A stretch of DNA of 60,000 nucleotides from Owenia fusiformis (lineage: Eukaryota; Annelida; Polychaeta; Sabellida; Oweniidae): NCBI GenBank assembly GCA_903813345.2, contig CAIIXF020000007.1:33884538-33944537 (forward strand), given 5' to 3'. The position numbers were made by a program, and so were the translations under genes. Under the pieces are notes generated by a model, which was given only the letters and a program-made list of their open reading frames with translations, did not search any database and was not told the origin of the DNA. Below are positions 1-12,600 of this stretch, piece by piece (the stretch's first letter is position 1; each line of letters begins with the position of its first letter).

Positions 1-415
1 AAAAATGAGCATATATGTATATTTTATAGTTTGTTTTGTAGTTTAACTATTATATCTGTGTCCTCTTATATTTTGATACTTCTCTGCCATGTTATTTTTC
101 GGAAAAATTAACATGGCTTAAACTCCCTAAATTATAAAAGGCCACAGCTTTGCTGCACATTATACATTACTATCTGAAATATACAAAAGTTAGGATAAAT
201 ATAAATGTTTCTATTTTTACATAAACTGTTTCAATACGGTCATTTGATTGCTTATTTTTTAAATTCAAAGTAGTCACAAACATTTCTGTTTTGACTACAG
301 TGTACCTAGACTATTAATTGTGGGTTGATAATTCTTCAGAATCTTTGAATAACTAGAATAATCAGTGGTTTACTTTTCATAATTGCAAAAAAATTCCAAC
401 ATGCATCTAATGGCC
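1..415. other. AT-rich stretch with no recognisable feature
   Basis: I see no coding exon, no clear repeat border and no RNA gene here. It is simple AT-rich non-coding sequence up to the TTAA that borders the next element. Confidence 0.5.
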
Positions 416-419
416 TTAA

Positions 420-1060
420 CCCTAGAAGCCCTAAGGGGGGGTCAAAATGACCCCCCCTGGGAAGTTTTTTCCCCATAACTTTTTATTGGCATCTGGTAGG
501 GTCTTCAAATTTTCAGTAGCTGAAGCTACAGATACAAGACATGTTTTCTGAAAAAATCAGCAGAATTGTACATAGGGTTACTGATTTATCATGATGTAAT
601 CATCAGCTGCAATAGACAAAATCGGAAAAAGCTAGCACTATTTCTACCATATGTGTTATCTTTCGAATAAGATTACACAATCTTCCATCATCATAGTTGT
701 TAAAGTTATTACACCAAGTTGTAGATAATTGAATGAAGTATATTTTGGTAAAAGTTTGAACTTCCTAGCTTTACTAATTTGTTATTTATTTATTATGATG
801 TAATCATCAGCTCCAATAGACAAAATCAGAAAAAAGCTAGCACTAATTCTACCATACGTGTTGTCTTAAGAATAAAATTACGCAATCTCACATCATCGTA
901 GTTGTTAAAACTTTTATACCAAGTTGTAGATAATTGAATGAAGTATATGTGGAAAAAGTTTGAACATCCTAGCTCTACTAATAAAAATTTTACAAGGGGG
1001 GTGCCCTTTTGACCCCCCTTAGGTGTTCGTGTGACTATTTTTACCTTAGGGCTTCTAGGG
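420..1060. mobile_element. piggyBac-like MITE flanked by TTAA
   Basis: The element begins CCCTAGAAGCCCTAAGG and ends with its inverse, CCTTAGGGCTTCTAGGG, and is bordered on both sides by TTAA (416-419 and 1061-1064). TTAA target duplication and CCCTAGAA-type ends are hallmarks of the piggyBac superfamily. A second G-run/C-run inverted repeat lies just inside the ends. The interior holds a direct duplication of about 200 bp (594-780 versus 797-990, both beginning ATGATGTAATCATCAGCT). No transposase is encoded, so it is a 641-bp non-autonomous copy. A 93-aa minus-strand ORF inside it is not protein-like. Confidence 0.8.
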
Positions 1061-1299
1061 TTAAGGGGAAGGCTAAGTAAATCAAATGTACAAAAAATCG
1101 CAACCATATTTTTTTTGATAAAGACACATGGTTTTAAAATCTGTTTACCTTATATATGAATTGTATATATACTACTTCGGTGTCACATTTGTATTACTCT
1201 AAAATGTCCACAAGTCATCTTACCTTTGTGATTTTATTGGATTCTATAGGGAATCTCTCCGATGTAGAAATCACATATTCAACGGAAATCAACTTTCCA

Positions 1300-2740
1300 A
1301 AGTTGATAAACACTCTTGAAACTCTTGAGATATTTGATGTCAAAAACAGTAAAAATATGTCATTTTTTTCAAGTTGCTTCAATTTGAGAGAATTTTTAAA
1401 AACTCATCTCCAAATTCTCAGGAGTTCAATTATGACCTCAGAATTAAGATCTGACCTTTTGTTGACCTCCAATGACCTTCAAAAGGTCTTAAAAGTTAAT
1501 TGATTTTTTATTCACAATTAGGGCCAGTTTAATCACAGAAGAAAAGACCTAATGAGCTCTGAAAAAGTAAAATTTCCATGGTTAACGGTCATCAAACTAG
1601 GTCCAAAACTGTGCTATCTAAGTTTTTCAAAGTTTGAAACTACAAATCAATATTTTGGTTGAAAATCAGGATATACGTCTAGAGGTTCTACATATATAAG
1701 CAATTGACTATCTATTAAATTTTTGCAGTGGTATTGTAGAGCTCAAAAACTGAAAAGGTCAATTTTCAAAAATATTCAAGACCAAATTTTAACTTCTTCA
1801 CATTTACCCTTTTTCAATCATCTACAAGTATTCACATTTTTGGATAAACATGCCAGTTCTAGAAACATATTCAATCTAGTTAGAACATATACTAGGAACT
1901 AAAACATATTTGGAATCTTTTTGTATTAATCTTTATGAAATTCAAAATAGACAACTACTGTTTCAACAGACTTGAATACTTCTATTAAAGCAATCCAAAA
2001 ATGAAAAAGTGGTAGATTTCAAATACAAACTTTAACATTACATTTCACCCTGCAAACAATTACTTCTAAGATGGAAAATAAGTGTTAATGACAAGAGTGA
2101 TATTTGCGGACAAGTTGAAGACTATAAACATTTCTTTAGTTACTAAGAGATTATGCAATTGTGTTAGAAACTGCCAGAAATAAGTGGAAACAAGGATTTT
2201 GAGAAATCTCCTAATGTAATCATTGTTACCTAGAATATAAAAATCGGCATTTGTTTTTTATAAATCATCTACAACTTCTCAGGAGCTCAAATCTTACTTT
2301 AGTTTTGAGATTTGACCTTCAGTGACATTCTCAATGTCAGACAAAGGTCAAAAGGGTATTTTTTCAACTTGCTTCAAATTGACCTATTTTTCAAAATCAC
2401 CTACAAGTTCTCAGAAGTTCAAATCTGACTTTAGATTTCAGAGCAACATTTTGCATGTTAATGCCTTGTTTGGACTTGATAATTTTCAGGGAACTTTCTC
2501 TTGTATTTAAAAGTCAATGGCAGGTTTTGTGATTGAAAGTTGTTTTAATGTAAATAAGTAACTGAGTAGCAAACTCAATAACTTGGTACCTACCTAAGTC
2601 TAAGTCTAAGTAAATTTAACCTAACTCGTAATTTGGACAAAAAGATGTTTCTTCTGTACAAAATCAATTCATTCCAAACATAATGTGCTTTCAATTCACT
2701 GTGTCAACACAGCAGTAAGCCCTTCATATTTTCTGTAAAT
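1300..2740. repeat. Degenerate dispersed repeat, families A/B
   Basis: The segment around 1325-1690 is closely similar to 10800-11180, sharing runs such as GAGATATTTGATGTCAAAAA and GGTCATCAAACTAGGTC. Around 2280-2500 it carries the AGTTCAAATCTGACTTTAGA motif typical of the family A arrays at 34 and 52 kb. Around 2660-2730 it carries an eroded CACTGTGTCAACACAGCAGTAAGCCC tail resembling the family B end. Two ORFs here (115 and 62 aa) are chance frames through the repeat. Confidence 0.55.
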
Positions 2741-3388
2741 TTGGGAGGCTGATAAAAAATACAAGGAGATAAATGGAAAATACAGTATGGGGTGACATGT
2801 CTTTTCTTGGTATACAGAAAGTGGAGGGAGGGGGTTACAGGATAACTCTGCTCTTTGTTCCAGTGAGTAGTACATGTAAATTTGGCTGAATTTTCATCTT
2901 ATCAAGGTTCAGTTATTACTCTATATCTACTTCCTTTTGGTTGAAAGTTAGTGCTCATAGGCATCTTAGAGATGATATTATTCTGAGTCTTGTGATGCAT
3001 ACAGTGTCATTCATACATATTGTAATGTACATGGCACTCCTTCAAAAATTGTAGAAATAGAAATACACTAAACAAAGATGCAGATGAAACAATATTCAGC
3101 GATCATACACAGAATATATTTAAATGTAAATATTAGAATGAAAGTCTTTTACTGACAGACAATTATTTAAGAGCTGAAGGTAAAATAATTATTCAAATGT
3201 TTTTTAGCAAAAACTGGCGTAGCTTGTTGGCACAAATCAAAATACAAAGAGCAATCTTCTGTGGACCAGCTACTGGATCTGATAGGTTAGGATTAGGTGT
3301 CACTTTGCGAAGCCTTAGTGGATCAGAGACTAAATATTCTTATGAAGGATTTCCTAGTGCCTGCTTCGTCTAGTACAAAAAACTAGTT

Positions 3389-3868
3389 ATGGAAGTGGAT
3401 ACAAAGGAGATGCATACACAAAGCAAATCAAATAATGCTGTTACAGATAGTATTGAGACTGATAAATCTGTTGAGGAGAATCTCACTGATGGTTTGTTGG
3501 CGCATTTCCTTCCTGAATGTGACAAAGCCAAGTCAACCATCTCTGAACTTACAGAGAACCAACGTATATTAATCGAAACCATCTTGCAAGAGAACTCAAA
3601 ATTCTCAGAATGTCACACTATTAGTGATCTTGCTAAAATAATGACTCAGTCTAAGGTGTATCGTGCTAAGTTGCTCCATATTAAGAAAGAAATGGTTCAG
3701 CTAACAGAGAAGTCATCAAAGTTAAAACATAAGGCTATAAAGATTCAACAGGACAAACAGAAGGAAGCACTACAGAAGGAGCAACAGAAAGAAAAAGATC
3801 TCGAGAGGGAGAGACATTTGGTAGCAAAGACTGCTAAGAAGCCTCAACAACATAATGATGTGTTGTGA
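3389..3868 (+). CDS. BLOC1S6: BLOC-1 subunit 6 (pallidin), intronless CDS
   Basis: This encodes a complete 159-residue protein that I recognise as pallidin, a coiled-coil subunit of the BLOC-1 complex. BLOC-1 acts in endosome-to-lysosome-related-organelle traffic. Matching family features in order are the LTDGLLAHFLPE segment (residues 31-42), ELTENQ (53-58), NSKFSECH (67-74), the YRAKLLHIKKEM helix (90-101), and a long charged coiled coil rich in K/E/Q to about residue 148. Human pallidin is 172 residues, so the length fits. The start is fixed by an in-frame TAG at 3371-3373. The whole protein is read from one exon, unlike the split vertebrate gene; 5' non-coding exons cannot be excluded. 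The next gene downstream on the same strand, PPIP5K, starts about 5 kb away and has no evident functional link. Confidence 0.9.
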   Translation: MEVDTKEMHTQSKSNNAVTDSIETDKSVEENLTDGLLAHFLPECDKAKSTISELTENQRILIETILQENSKFSECHTISDLAKIMTQSKVYRAKLLHIKKEMVQLTEKSSKLKHKAIKIQQDKQKEALQKEQQKEKDLERERHLVAKTAKKPQQHNDVL

Positions 3869-4486
3869 ATAATATCATTTATATTAAATGCAATTTTTGT
3901 GGATCTTAACATTTGAAATTAATCAGATTTACATTTGCAGTTTATGAAACTAATTATTGCATTCAACAATTGTTAAATTCATACAATTACAAAGCATATC
4001 TAGTGTCATCGCAGGTTCGAGATATATCAAGATCATTATCAAAATGATTCTGACGTTGCACGCAATCGATTTCTGAAAGTACTGTATACAGCATATTTTT
4101 TGAAAAAGATTTACTAAAAATCTATTTCCATTTTCCGATGTCATTTTCATGCAGATATCTTACCAGTATTTATACTGCAATGTTACATGAAATCATGCTT
4201 CCATTTTTAAGATATTTTACCTTGTTGATATGATGCAATCATTCCATCTTTCTAATATCTGTTTTGCAATCTGACGACTGTAAGTATCTATTGCTTTTTG
4301 CATGATGAGTATTTTAGGTTCAGAACTCTGCACAGATATAGTAGGTGCTGAATTTCAAATAACTGAAAATCAGCAAAAATCAATAGCTGGGAAATATAAT
4401 GGCATTGAATGAATGTATATTAGTGGGAGTACAGTAGTTAAATTATAATGAAATTGTTATATATTAGCTTGTTAATATTGCTTCTG

Positions 4487-4492
4487 AATAAA
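4487..4492 (+). terminator. Probable BLOC1S6 polyadenylation signal
   Basis: AATAAA lies about 620 bp after the BLOC1S6 stop codon and is followed by a GT-rich stretch (TGTTTGGTGTTG, about 4519), as expected downstream of a cleavage site. This would give a 3' UTR of roughly 640 nt. No competing hexamer with a GT-rich element is obvious closer to the stop. Confidence 0.5.
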
Positions 4493-5039
4493 CATTGTCA
4501 TAACTTTAAATAATCATCCTGTTTGGTGTTGCCCTGATAGCTTAGTTATCCTAATCATCAAGGATGCCATTTGCCCATCAGTTGTGGTTAGATTTTAAAT
4601 TTGCTTGATTTTCAGGTGAAATTATTGTCACCATAATCACCCTTTAATCCCCATCTTATTCAACCCCAGCGTGAACCCCATTTCATTCACAATCTTTTAG
4701 AAAAAATTTCTACTACAAGTAATATTACATCCCATCCCAAATTAATCACTTCAGAGAATTGTATACTCTAAAGCAGTCACAGTAATCTTACCAAGGCAAT
4801 CGCACATTCATTCAGGTACTGCACCCTTCAAACTCTTCTTCACCATGACATTTTCATCATAATAAATCATGTATCATTATCATATCTTTAAAAGAAAATC
4901 TACATGTTTGCGAACAAATAATTCAGAAGATGACAGAATCATCACTATATGATACCCACTGGCGAATCCAGAAGCTAACAAGAGTGGTGCCCACATTTCA
5001 AGTCAGGAAATAAAATTTCCGGAAAATCTTTTTGGGCCC

Positions 5040-5800
5040 TTAAAACCTAAAATTTGGCCCAAAGGTCCATGTGCAGTATGGCAAATGATTTTAGGCGATC
5101 ATGTTTTTTACCATGATTATTTTCTGGTCATAAATACAGTGTTTTTTATAAAAAGAATATGTTTTCTTTCAAGTGAAGTACCCATAGTGATGAAAATATC
5201 CATCGAACAATTCCCAAAATTATGAATAGGGACCCCAGTTTTTCAAAATGTTGAACCTATTACTCAAAAGAGGATCTCCTTTTTCTGATTTTTATTGCAT
5301 GAAAACATTGTTCAATAAGGGATCTAAAACTTCTTCAAAAGCAGAATGGTATTGAAAATCTAGTTTTGAAGATATTAATTTTTGATGACCAAAATTATGC
5401 TGAAAATAATGTATAGCATGAGTTTTCCATGCATGAGAAAATAACACAGGATATGTGGTTTTTAACTTTAGCACATTTCAATACCAATCCCCTTTTCATA
5501 AGTTGTAAATATAGTGTGGAAGAAGCCTTTGATATGGTTAAATTGAGAAAAAGAAGATCCTCTTTTTAGAAAATAAGCCTAATCTTTTTTAAAAGTGCCA
5601 AGGTGGGGTCCTAAACCATAATTTTTCAGAGAGTTGGATAGATATTTTACTATCATGGGGACTTCAATTGAAAGAAAACATATTGTTTCAATAAAAACCA
5701 TTGTATTTATGGCCAGGAAGTACTCACAGTGAAAGATATGACCTTCTAAATACACCTGCAATACTGCACATGGACCTTTTGAAAATTTAAGGCTCATTTT
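5040..5800. repeat. Foldback (inverted-repeat) element, eroded
   Basis: Left arm (about 5057-5300) and right arm (about 5535-5780) are inverted copies; for example AAAGGTCCATGTGCAGTAT at the left matches the reverse complement at about 5760-5779. The right arm, read in reverse, also resembles the inside of the TA-flanked element at 23975-24464 (shared AGGCTTATTTTCTAAAA and GAGGATCTT), so these are members of one family. The ends are too worn to define a target duplication. Confidence 0.6.
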
Positions 5801-6779
5801 TTGATAATTTGGCCTATAGAGACCCTCCTAAATTTTGGGGCTCTAAAAAAATTTTCTGGGTTGCGATATAAATCAAAACAACCTAATAAGGTGTGTGTTA
5901 AAGATTTACTCTCCTGTTATCTCAAAATCTGCTTGGAACTGTACCATTGGATTTCTATGGGAAATTCCCCAAAGAGAAAATTCTAGGGATTAAGGACTTG
6001 AGAAATTATTGGCATACACATATAAACCTATTCAAAACAGCATTTATATTATTCAAAAGCAAATAGGATCGATGATTCCCAGTCCTCTGAAGTTTGAAAA
6101 ATTAAAATACCTGGGTGTTATCTATAGATAATCCTTGAAAATGAGAGATATATTTTTAGGATTATATGGTGCAATCTTATAGTCAATAAAATGTGTATTG
6201 ATGTATTTTGAAAGAAAAACATAAGGGAATGCTTAAAAAACTCCCCTGATAAGTTGATGGATATTCTTAAGTATTTAGCTCAGCTTTCCCTTGTAAATCA
6301 AGTTTTGTAAGGCAACATTGTTGATGTAAATATGTTTGGAAAAAAAATTGAAAATTGAAATGTACTCACATAGAAATAATGTGGTAATAAAGGATACAAT
6401 ACAATACAATACAAGTAAGGCATTATAAACAATATTAAACATAGATCAAATTGATGTGTGGATGTTCCCAAAACAATTTTGCTATGTTCTGTTTGGACTG
6501 AAAACAGATGATATGGATCAAAGCAGTCTGTATATGCATTGCCTAAAATTAACCTTGGAATGAATAAGATTGTGTGTCAGAAAGCAGGAAAGGTCACCAT
6601 TCTAGCCCACCCAAGCAAAATAATATTACATCTATTATTTGACATTGTGGAAGTGAGGAGTGCACCAATCTTTTTAAGAGGGAAATCAATATATGTTTTA
6701 AGGAAAACCAATAGTCCTAACCCTAAGTATACATGTCCCTGAGCATATGATATAGAAATGGTACTGTTAGTCAATTTAA

Positions 6780-7340
6780 TTTAGGGACTGATTTGATTTG
6801 GTGACTTCGCCAGTTTTTCAGAAATTCCAGGAAATTTTCTTCCAGTGTAATTTATGTTCTGAAAAACGGTGTAAAGCGGTTCAAGATCTGATTTATCCAA
6901 TAAGTTGGACCATTTGGTGTTAGAAAGTCACAATTAGATAGCACCCACTTGATAAGTAGAGCTTATTTATTTAATTGGATAAATTTTCAATGAACGAAAG
7001 CATTACTTTGGGTCTAAGTGATTGATTTTTTTCTGCTAACTCTATCACCATCCATCTAAATAAAACAATTTTCTGAAGGAAATAAGTGTAAAATGCACGT
7101 TGATTCAATTTTAATTGCCACATTGACTTTATGTTTCAATTTTTTTATCTATCTGGCTTATGTTTACATCGAATGACAACCGTAAATCACCTGTGAAATT
7201 TTCGAATTTCAAAGCCATTTATTCTTGCTAAATTTGCCCGATTCGCCAAATTAAATCGTGCCAAATTAAGTTGATCAACAGTACGCATATTACTGTCATT
7301 AGAAAGGTGCGCAATTAATATGGGTTTTACTAAACTGTAC
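6780..7340. other. Intergenic sequence without recognisable feature
   Basis: This AT-rich stretch between BLOC1S6 and PPIP5K shows no exon with family similarity and no clear repeat borders. The promoter and 5' non-coding exon(s) of PPIP5K must lie upstream of 8933, perhaps in this interval, but I could not locate them from sequence alone. Confidence 0.35.
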
Positions 7341-7701
7341 TGTTTTTAGCTCACACGAGTTGTTATCACCCACTTGTCTGTCTGTCCATCTGCAAAAACC
7401 AGGTTTCAGCTCTTTTTTATTACTCCACAAGTTTTTCACCAATTTGCTTCAAATTTTTCAGCTACCCCAATTTATATGCTATCAATAATGCCTACAAGTT
7501 TCGGCAAAACAAGTCGCAAACAAGTCAAGATGGTGACCACTTTTATTGCGGAAAAACAGGTTTTCCTTTTTGGTCATGACTCCACAAGTGTTCCCTCAAA
7601 TTATTTGAAATTATACAGATACCCTTATTTCTAGATTATCAACAATGTCCACAAGCCCAGTACCCATGGTACTATTTATTTAACCATAATTTTTGTATTT
7701 A

Positions 7702-8784
7702 CAGGGTGTTCCACATGTTTCAGGAATGATGCTGTATTTTAGTTGTTTTCTTTTCAATCTAGCTGAATTTTTAACAAAATGTGACCCTTGTTAGTTGTGA
7801 ATGAATTGAGAAAGTTTCATATTGTGAAGGTCAGTAGACCTAATAATATGGTTGCTATAGTAACTCAGGGGTAGGGTAGGTGGAGCAGGTGTAACAACAG
7901 GCAAAATATATGTCATATTTGTAAAAATAGTCGTTTTTTGTATGAAGTGTGGGTTAAGTATTAGGTTGTCATAGTCAAAGCATATGACAACATATAGCAT
8001 CAAAGTCAGAAATTAAGCAAAAATGAAAATGAATTCCTGGAAATTAAAAAGAACTGTCATCATTGTTGATATATCACAATTGAAAAACCTGTCATGTCAT
8101 GGGTACCATAGGAGAATAATCACAGGTCATTTTGACTGAGTGGCCATCTTGAACAGTGAAAATGTCATCAGTAAAAGATGAATTTCAACTAAGGTAACGC
8201 ACAACAGTCCAAGACTGTGAAAAATAAGTTTTCTGCAGCAGTTATAATTAAATACCTTGGGAGTATATATGGGAACGTAATGACAACAACCTCAAGAGTG
8301 GTATAAGGGATTCAAATCAAGGGAATCTGAGACAGATAATCCAAAACATCTGATATGGCTGCACACTCAGCCAAAATGACCAGTGATCATTCTCCTTTGT
8401 GACTCATGTCATGTCATGCCATGGATGTCAATTGTGATACCATCAATAACGACAATTTTCTTATTTCAAAGACTCCACCTTAATTTTTCCTTTAATTTTT
8501 GACAATTTTGATGTAACTATGACAACCTAATACTTTCTAACACTTCATACAAAAACGACTGTTTTTACAAATATTTCATGTTTTGGGCGTTGCCACACCT
8601 GCTCCACCTATCTTACCCCTGGGTTACTATAGCAACTGTATCATTAAGTCTGTTTAGCTTTATGATATGAAACTTGCCCAACTTATTCACAACATATTTG
8701 GGCACATTTTGTTAAACATTCAGCTCGATTGAAAGGAAAACCACTAAAATACAGCATCATTCCTGAAACATATGGAACACCCTG
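7702..8784. mobile_element. TA-flanked near-palindromic Tc1/mariner-like element
   Basis: The element starts CAGGGTGTTCCACATGTTTC and ends with the inverse, ATATGGAACACCCTG, with TA on each side (7700-7701 and 8785-8786). The arms continue inward almost to the middle: the left arm runs to about 8150 and the right from about 8355, leaving a loop near 200 bp. Shared inner blocks include GTCATGTCATG and GGTCATTTT. No transposase remains. It sits about 150 bp upstream of the first coding exon of PPIP5K, within the presumed 5' UTR intron or promoter. Confidence 0.8.
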
Positions 8785-8932
8785 TACTTTATGTTTTCTA
8801 AATTTTGAGATTTTATTAAAGCATTAAGTGTTGATGAAATTACTAACAATTAAAAATTGGATTAACAGTTGCTTTATCCTCTAGTTTTCTTGTGTAACAA
8901 TTTTCTCCATTAGATTTCTTTTCTATTTGCAG

Positions 8933-9649
8933 CCTGGCTATCCCAATATGTGGAGAATTGGTTATCATAGATTAAATGAAAACTAAGTCACCTTAGAAAT
9001 GGCAAATAATATAGAAAGTGGAGAAGTGGAATTGTCAATGTCCTCTGAGACAACTAAGAAAGAAAGTGAGACTTCAACATCAAGCAAACATCCCGAAGTT
9101 CCAAACAATATAGCATTTCCTGTAAATGATGTTACAGTTTCTATTAATAAAGTGAGTATTCCTGATGAAGCAAAGCCCAACATTGCAAGGAGTACAAAGT
9201 CTGGAAATCTAGGTAATATAGACATCAATGTAACTGACACTAGTGGGGTTATTATTGACAGCTCAAGTAATATCAAAAATAAGACATTCACACAAGCAAA
9301 AGAAGATGATATATCTGATACAGCCACAGATCACAGCTGTAGTACAAAGGACTCTAACAGTACTCTAACAGACTTTGCTGATCTTAACTTTCACTCACCA
9401 ACTGATGGTCCAGGCTTGGTGGTCACTGATACATCTAATCAAATTGATTCTTCAGCAATAATAACTGATCTCACTGATAATACCAAAGTGTATGATGAGC
9501 CACAATGTCAAAGACATGTGCACATTTCTGCTGAAGCTATCAAAGAAGAATCACAAGATACCGGAAGTAGAGCTTCATTCTATCTCCATGATGACTTCAG
9601 TGTGAATGATGTTGATTGCAATAGAAGATCTAATAGTTCAACCCCTCCA
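8933..9649 (+). CDS. PPIP5K: PPIP5K exon 1: 5' UTR end and N-terminal extension
   Basis: An acceptor (TTCTATTTGCAG) precedes 8933, so at least one non-coding exon lies upstream. The ATG at 8999 follows an in-frame TAA at 8984-8986, which fixes the start. Coding part 8999-9649 is exactly 217 codons, ends at CCTCCA before the donor GTAAGTATC, and leaves phase 0. The peptide is Ser/Thr/Asp-rich, without Trp, and looks disordered; I recognise no domain. It is much longer than the N-terminal leader of human PPIP5K1/2. An ORF reading through the donor adds ten false residues before a stop. Confidence 0.85.
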
Positions 9650-12600
9650 GTAAGTATCTGGTACTCAGCCAGAAGTGATTAAACTCAATGATTTATAACC
9701 TCAGCTTGGAACAATGAGATCCTGTTTTGATAGATGTTGATACATTATACCATTATGCATGTACATACTGTAGCTCTTGAATTATAGCATTTTTTAGCCC
9801 AAATGTTTTCATATTTCAGGAGAGAGCCAATGTTGATGGAAGGAGGGTCATTGTAGGTATTTGTGCAATGAAGAAGAAATCAAGCTCAAGACCAATGCAA
9901 GAAATTCTCGAACGTTTAGAACTATTTCAATACATAGAGACCTTAATCTTTGATGAAGATGTGATCTTAAAGAGTCCAATTGAGGATTGGCCAATATGTG
10001 ACGGATTGATATCATTCTTTTCCAAGGGATTTCCGTTGGATAAGGCTGTGCGATATGCTAAACTCAGGAAACCATTTCTTATCAATGACCTTAAAATGCA
10101 GTATTTTTTACAAGACAGGTAACTTTTCTGTTACTTATGATTTTAATTAATTTAATTTTACATTGATTATTTCTTAACTTGTTTTCCTCAATAATTTTGC
10201 TTTGATGATCATCATTTTTATTGGCTCAAACAGTGAGCCTATCGACCAGGCGTCCGTCCGTCCGTTGGTCCGTCCGTCCGTTGGTCCGTCCGTCCGTACG
10301 TCCCTCCGTCCGTCCGTCCGTCCGTCCGTCAACATTGGCCGCACAAATTAAAACTGCTATTCGGATTGAGTCATATCCACAGTCATTTTATGCATATCCA
10401 TAAAGCCTATTTGACCTATCATCGCCATTTCCCAAGTTCGCCCGGTTTCCGAGAAATTGCTGATTTTGATGTCAAAAAGTCAAATTTTCTGTAAATACTA
10501 GACACTTTGTTGAAGTAGAACTTTCAAATAACTTGTAGTAGTTGCTGTATATGCAACTTATGTCTTCTGAAGATTTCAAAGCTCATGGAATTACAGTTTT
10601 TGGTGTTTACTCTATAAAATTTGACAAAAAGTAGGACTTAATCATTTTCAGGAAACTTCCTTATGTATAAAGGTTTTGTGATTGACAAGTTTCTCAAAGT
10701 TTGCCTTATACTTGATTATTTCTTGCAATGAATTACATCATAACTGGATTTAAGCATTCCCTACATATTGCTCAATATATGTCAGCATCAAATTTTTACA
10801 GTTTTTGAGATATTTGACGTCAAAAAACAGTAAAAATAAGTTATTTTTCAACTTGCTTCAATTTGACCAAATTTTTTTTGAAAATCATCTACAAATTACC
10901 AGGAGTTCAAATCTGACATTAGTTTTAGGATTTGACCTTTACTTGACCTTCAGTGACCTTTGAAAGGTCAAAAAAGTTGATTTTTCAAATTGATTTTTGG
11001 ATGTAAATTTTGGTCAGCTTAATCACAAAAGACCTTACTGAGCTCTAAATAAGTAAAATTTTCAAGGTCAAAGGTCATCAAACTAGGTCACACAACTGTG
11101 CTGTCTATAAGTTTCTTAAAGTTCGAGACTACAAATCCAAATGAATATTTTTGTTTGAAAGTCAGGATATACATTCCTCTGAAGGTTCCAAACTGTGTAA
11201 GCACAGGACCGTGGGTCCTATTTTTGACTTAGTTGAAATAATTTGAAGGTGTAGCCTGGACAAGGAATTTTTTTTGTTTTTGTTTTGTTTTGATTATAAC
11301 AGTATTGTGATAATTAAGGAATTGAACATCAAGTTGAACCCTGAAAACAATAGAAAAAATTGACTTGATTGTATTTATACAATACAATGATAATTATTAG
11401 TGATGGTTTGTAACTATAGACCACAGTCCAAGTCGAAATAATCTTGATCAAAATTTAGTCAAAATGATATCCTATTTGAGATCTATATTCATATGAAAAT
11501 CCAGAAATTTGGTTGTTAAAATTGTAAATTTTGCTTTTAAAATTTTAGTTTTTGAAAATATGATTTTCAGGTTGAGTTGAATCCCACAAGAGCCCATGTT
11601 TTAAAATCATGAAAAGATAATAATTATTTTTCATAATTCTTTTAGTGAAAAATGGTATATTATCAAACTCAATAATGTAAAATGAGAATCAATCCTCCAA
11701 ATCTATTAATATTTAAGGGAAGTTCTGGGCTGAGTTTGACAAAATGTTATGAAACTGGGAAGTTCCTTTTATACTGGCACCTAGGACTGACTAGGGTAGT
11801 TAATTTCATTTGAGCACACATTACATAGTAAAGGGTTTGTTACTTAACTAGTCTACAAAATATTCCCTGGTTTTCAAGAATTAAAGTACAGTCACTGGTC
11901 CCGTTCTTGTTATAAAAATGTTAATGTACATCTTTATAAATTCTTATTTCCATCATGTTCACCAAAAAGGAGGTATATTTGTACCCATATATTTTACCCT
12001 TGTGTTAATAGCTGCATCTGATTATTGAATAGTGAATCAGTCACAAGTATATACATACAAGGACTCCAATAATCAAATGAGAATTCCTCACTTCAGCAAC
12101 CAGGAAATTAATAGGCCATAACACAAAACAACCAAGACATTATGAAATTCACCAGATAATGTCCTGGTTGCTGAAGTTAGGAGGAATCCTCTCCTCACTT
12201 GATTAGCTGCTAATATATTTGCTTTTGATTGATTAGATTTTTAGCAACAGATGTTACTATTAAGAACAATATTTGGATACGAATCGATTTCTTTCTTGGT
12301 TAAAATGATGAAAATAATGGATGGATGTTCATCCAGACATGCACCAGTGACAGTGTACATGTTCAATAAAGAATATTTAATTATTGATGTACATGTAATA
12401 TAATTTTCAAACTTGTTTTTATGTCACCACAACTTTTTTGTGGACGATGTCAGCATTCGGCATTCAGAGGTCAATCTCTGTAACAAATGGCATGTTCAGA
12501 TGCCTTGTTAGAGTTGTCAACTAAAATTTTATATAAACCACTTTGATGTTCATATTATTTATCTTTTTATTTTATCCTACTCCAGGCGGGAGGTTTACAA

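Noticed and set aside
1156-1503. 115-aa ORF near the left edge
   Set aside because: Much of it overlaps a dispersed repeat whose other copy (10800-11180) has stops in the matching frame; not protein-like.
8983-9327. Minus-strand ORF of 114 aa
   Set aside because: Shadow of exon 1; the + strand has the defined start, open frame and donor.
10221-10403. ORF with [15 protein letters not shown] repeats
   Set aside because: Reading of the GTCC run in a family B repeat; no protein family and no splice context.
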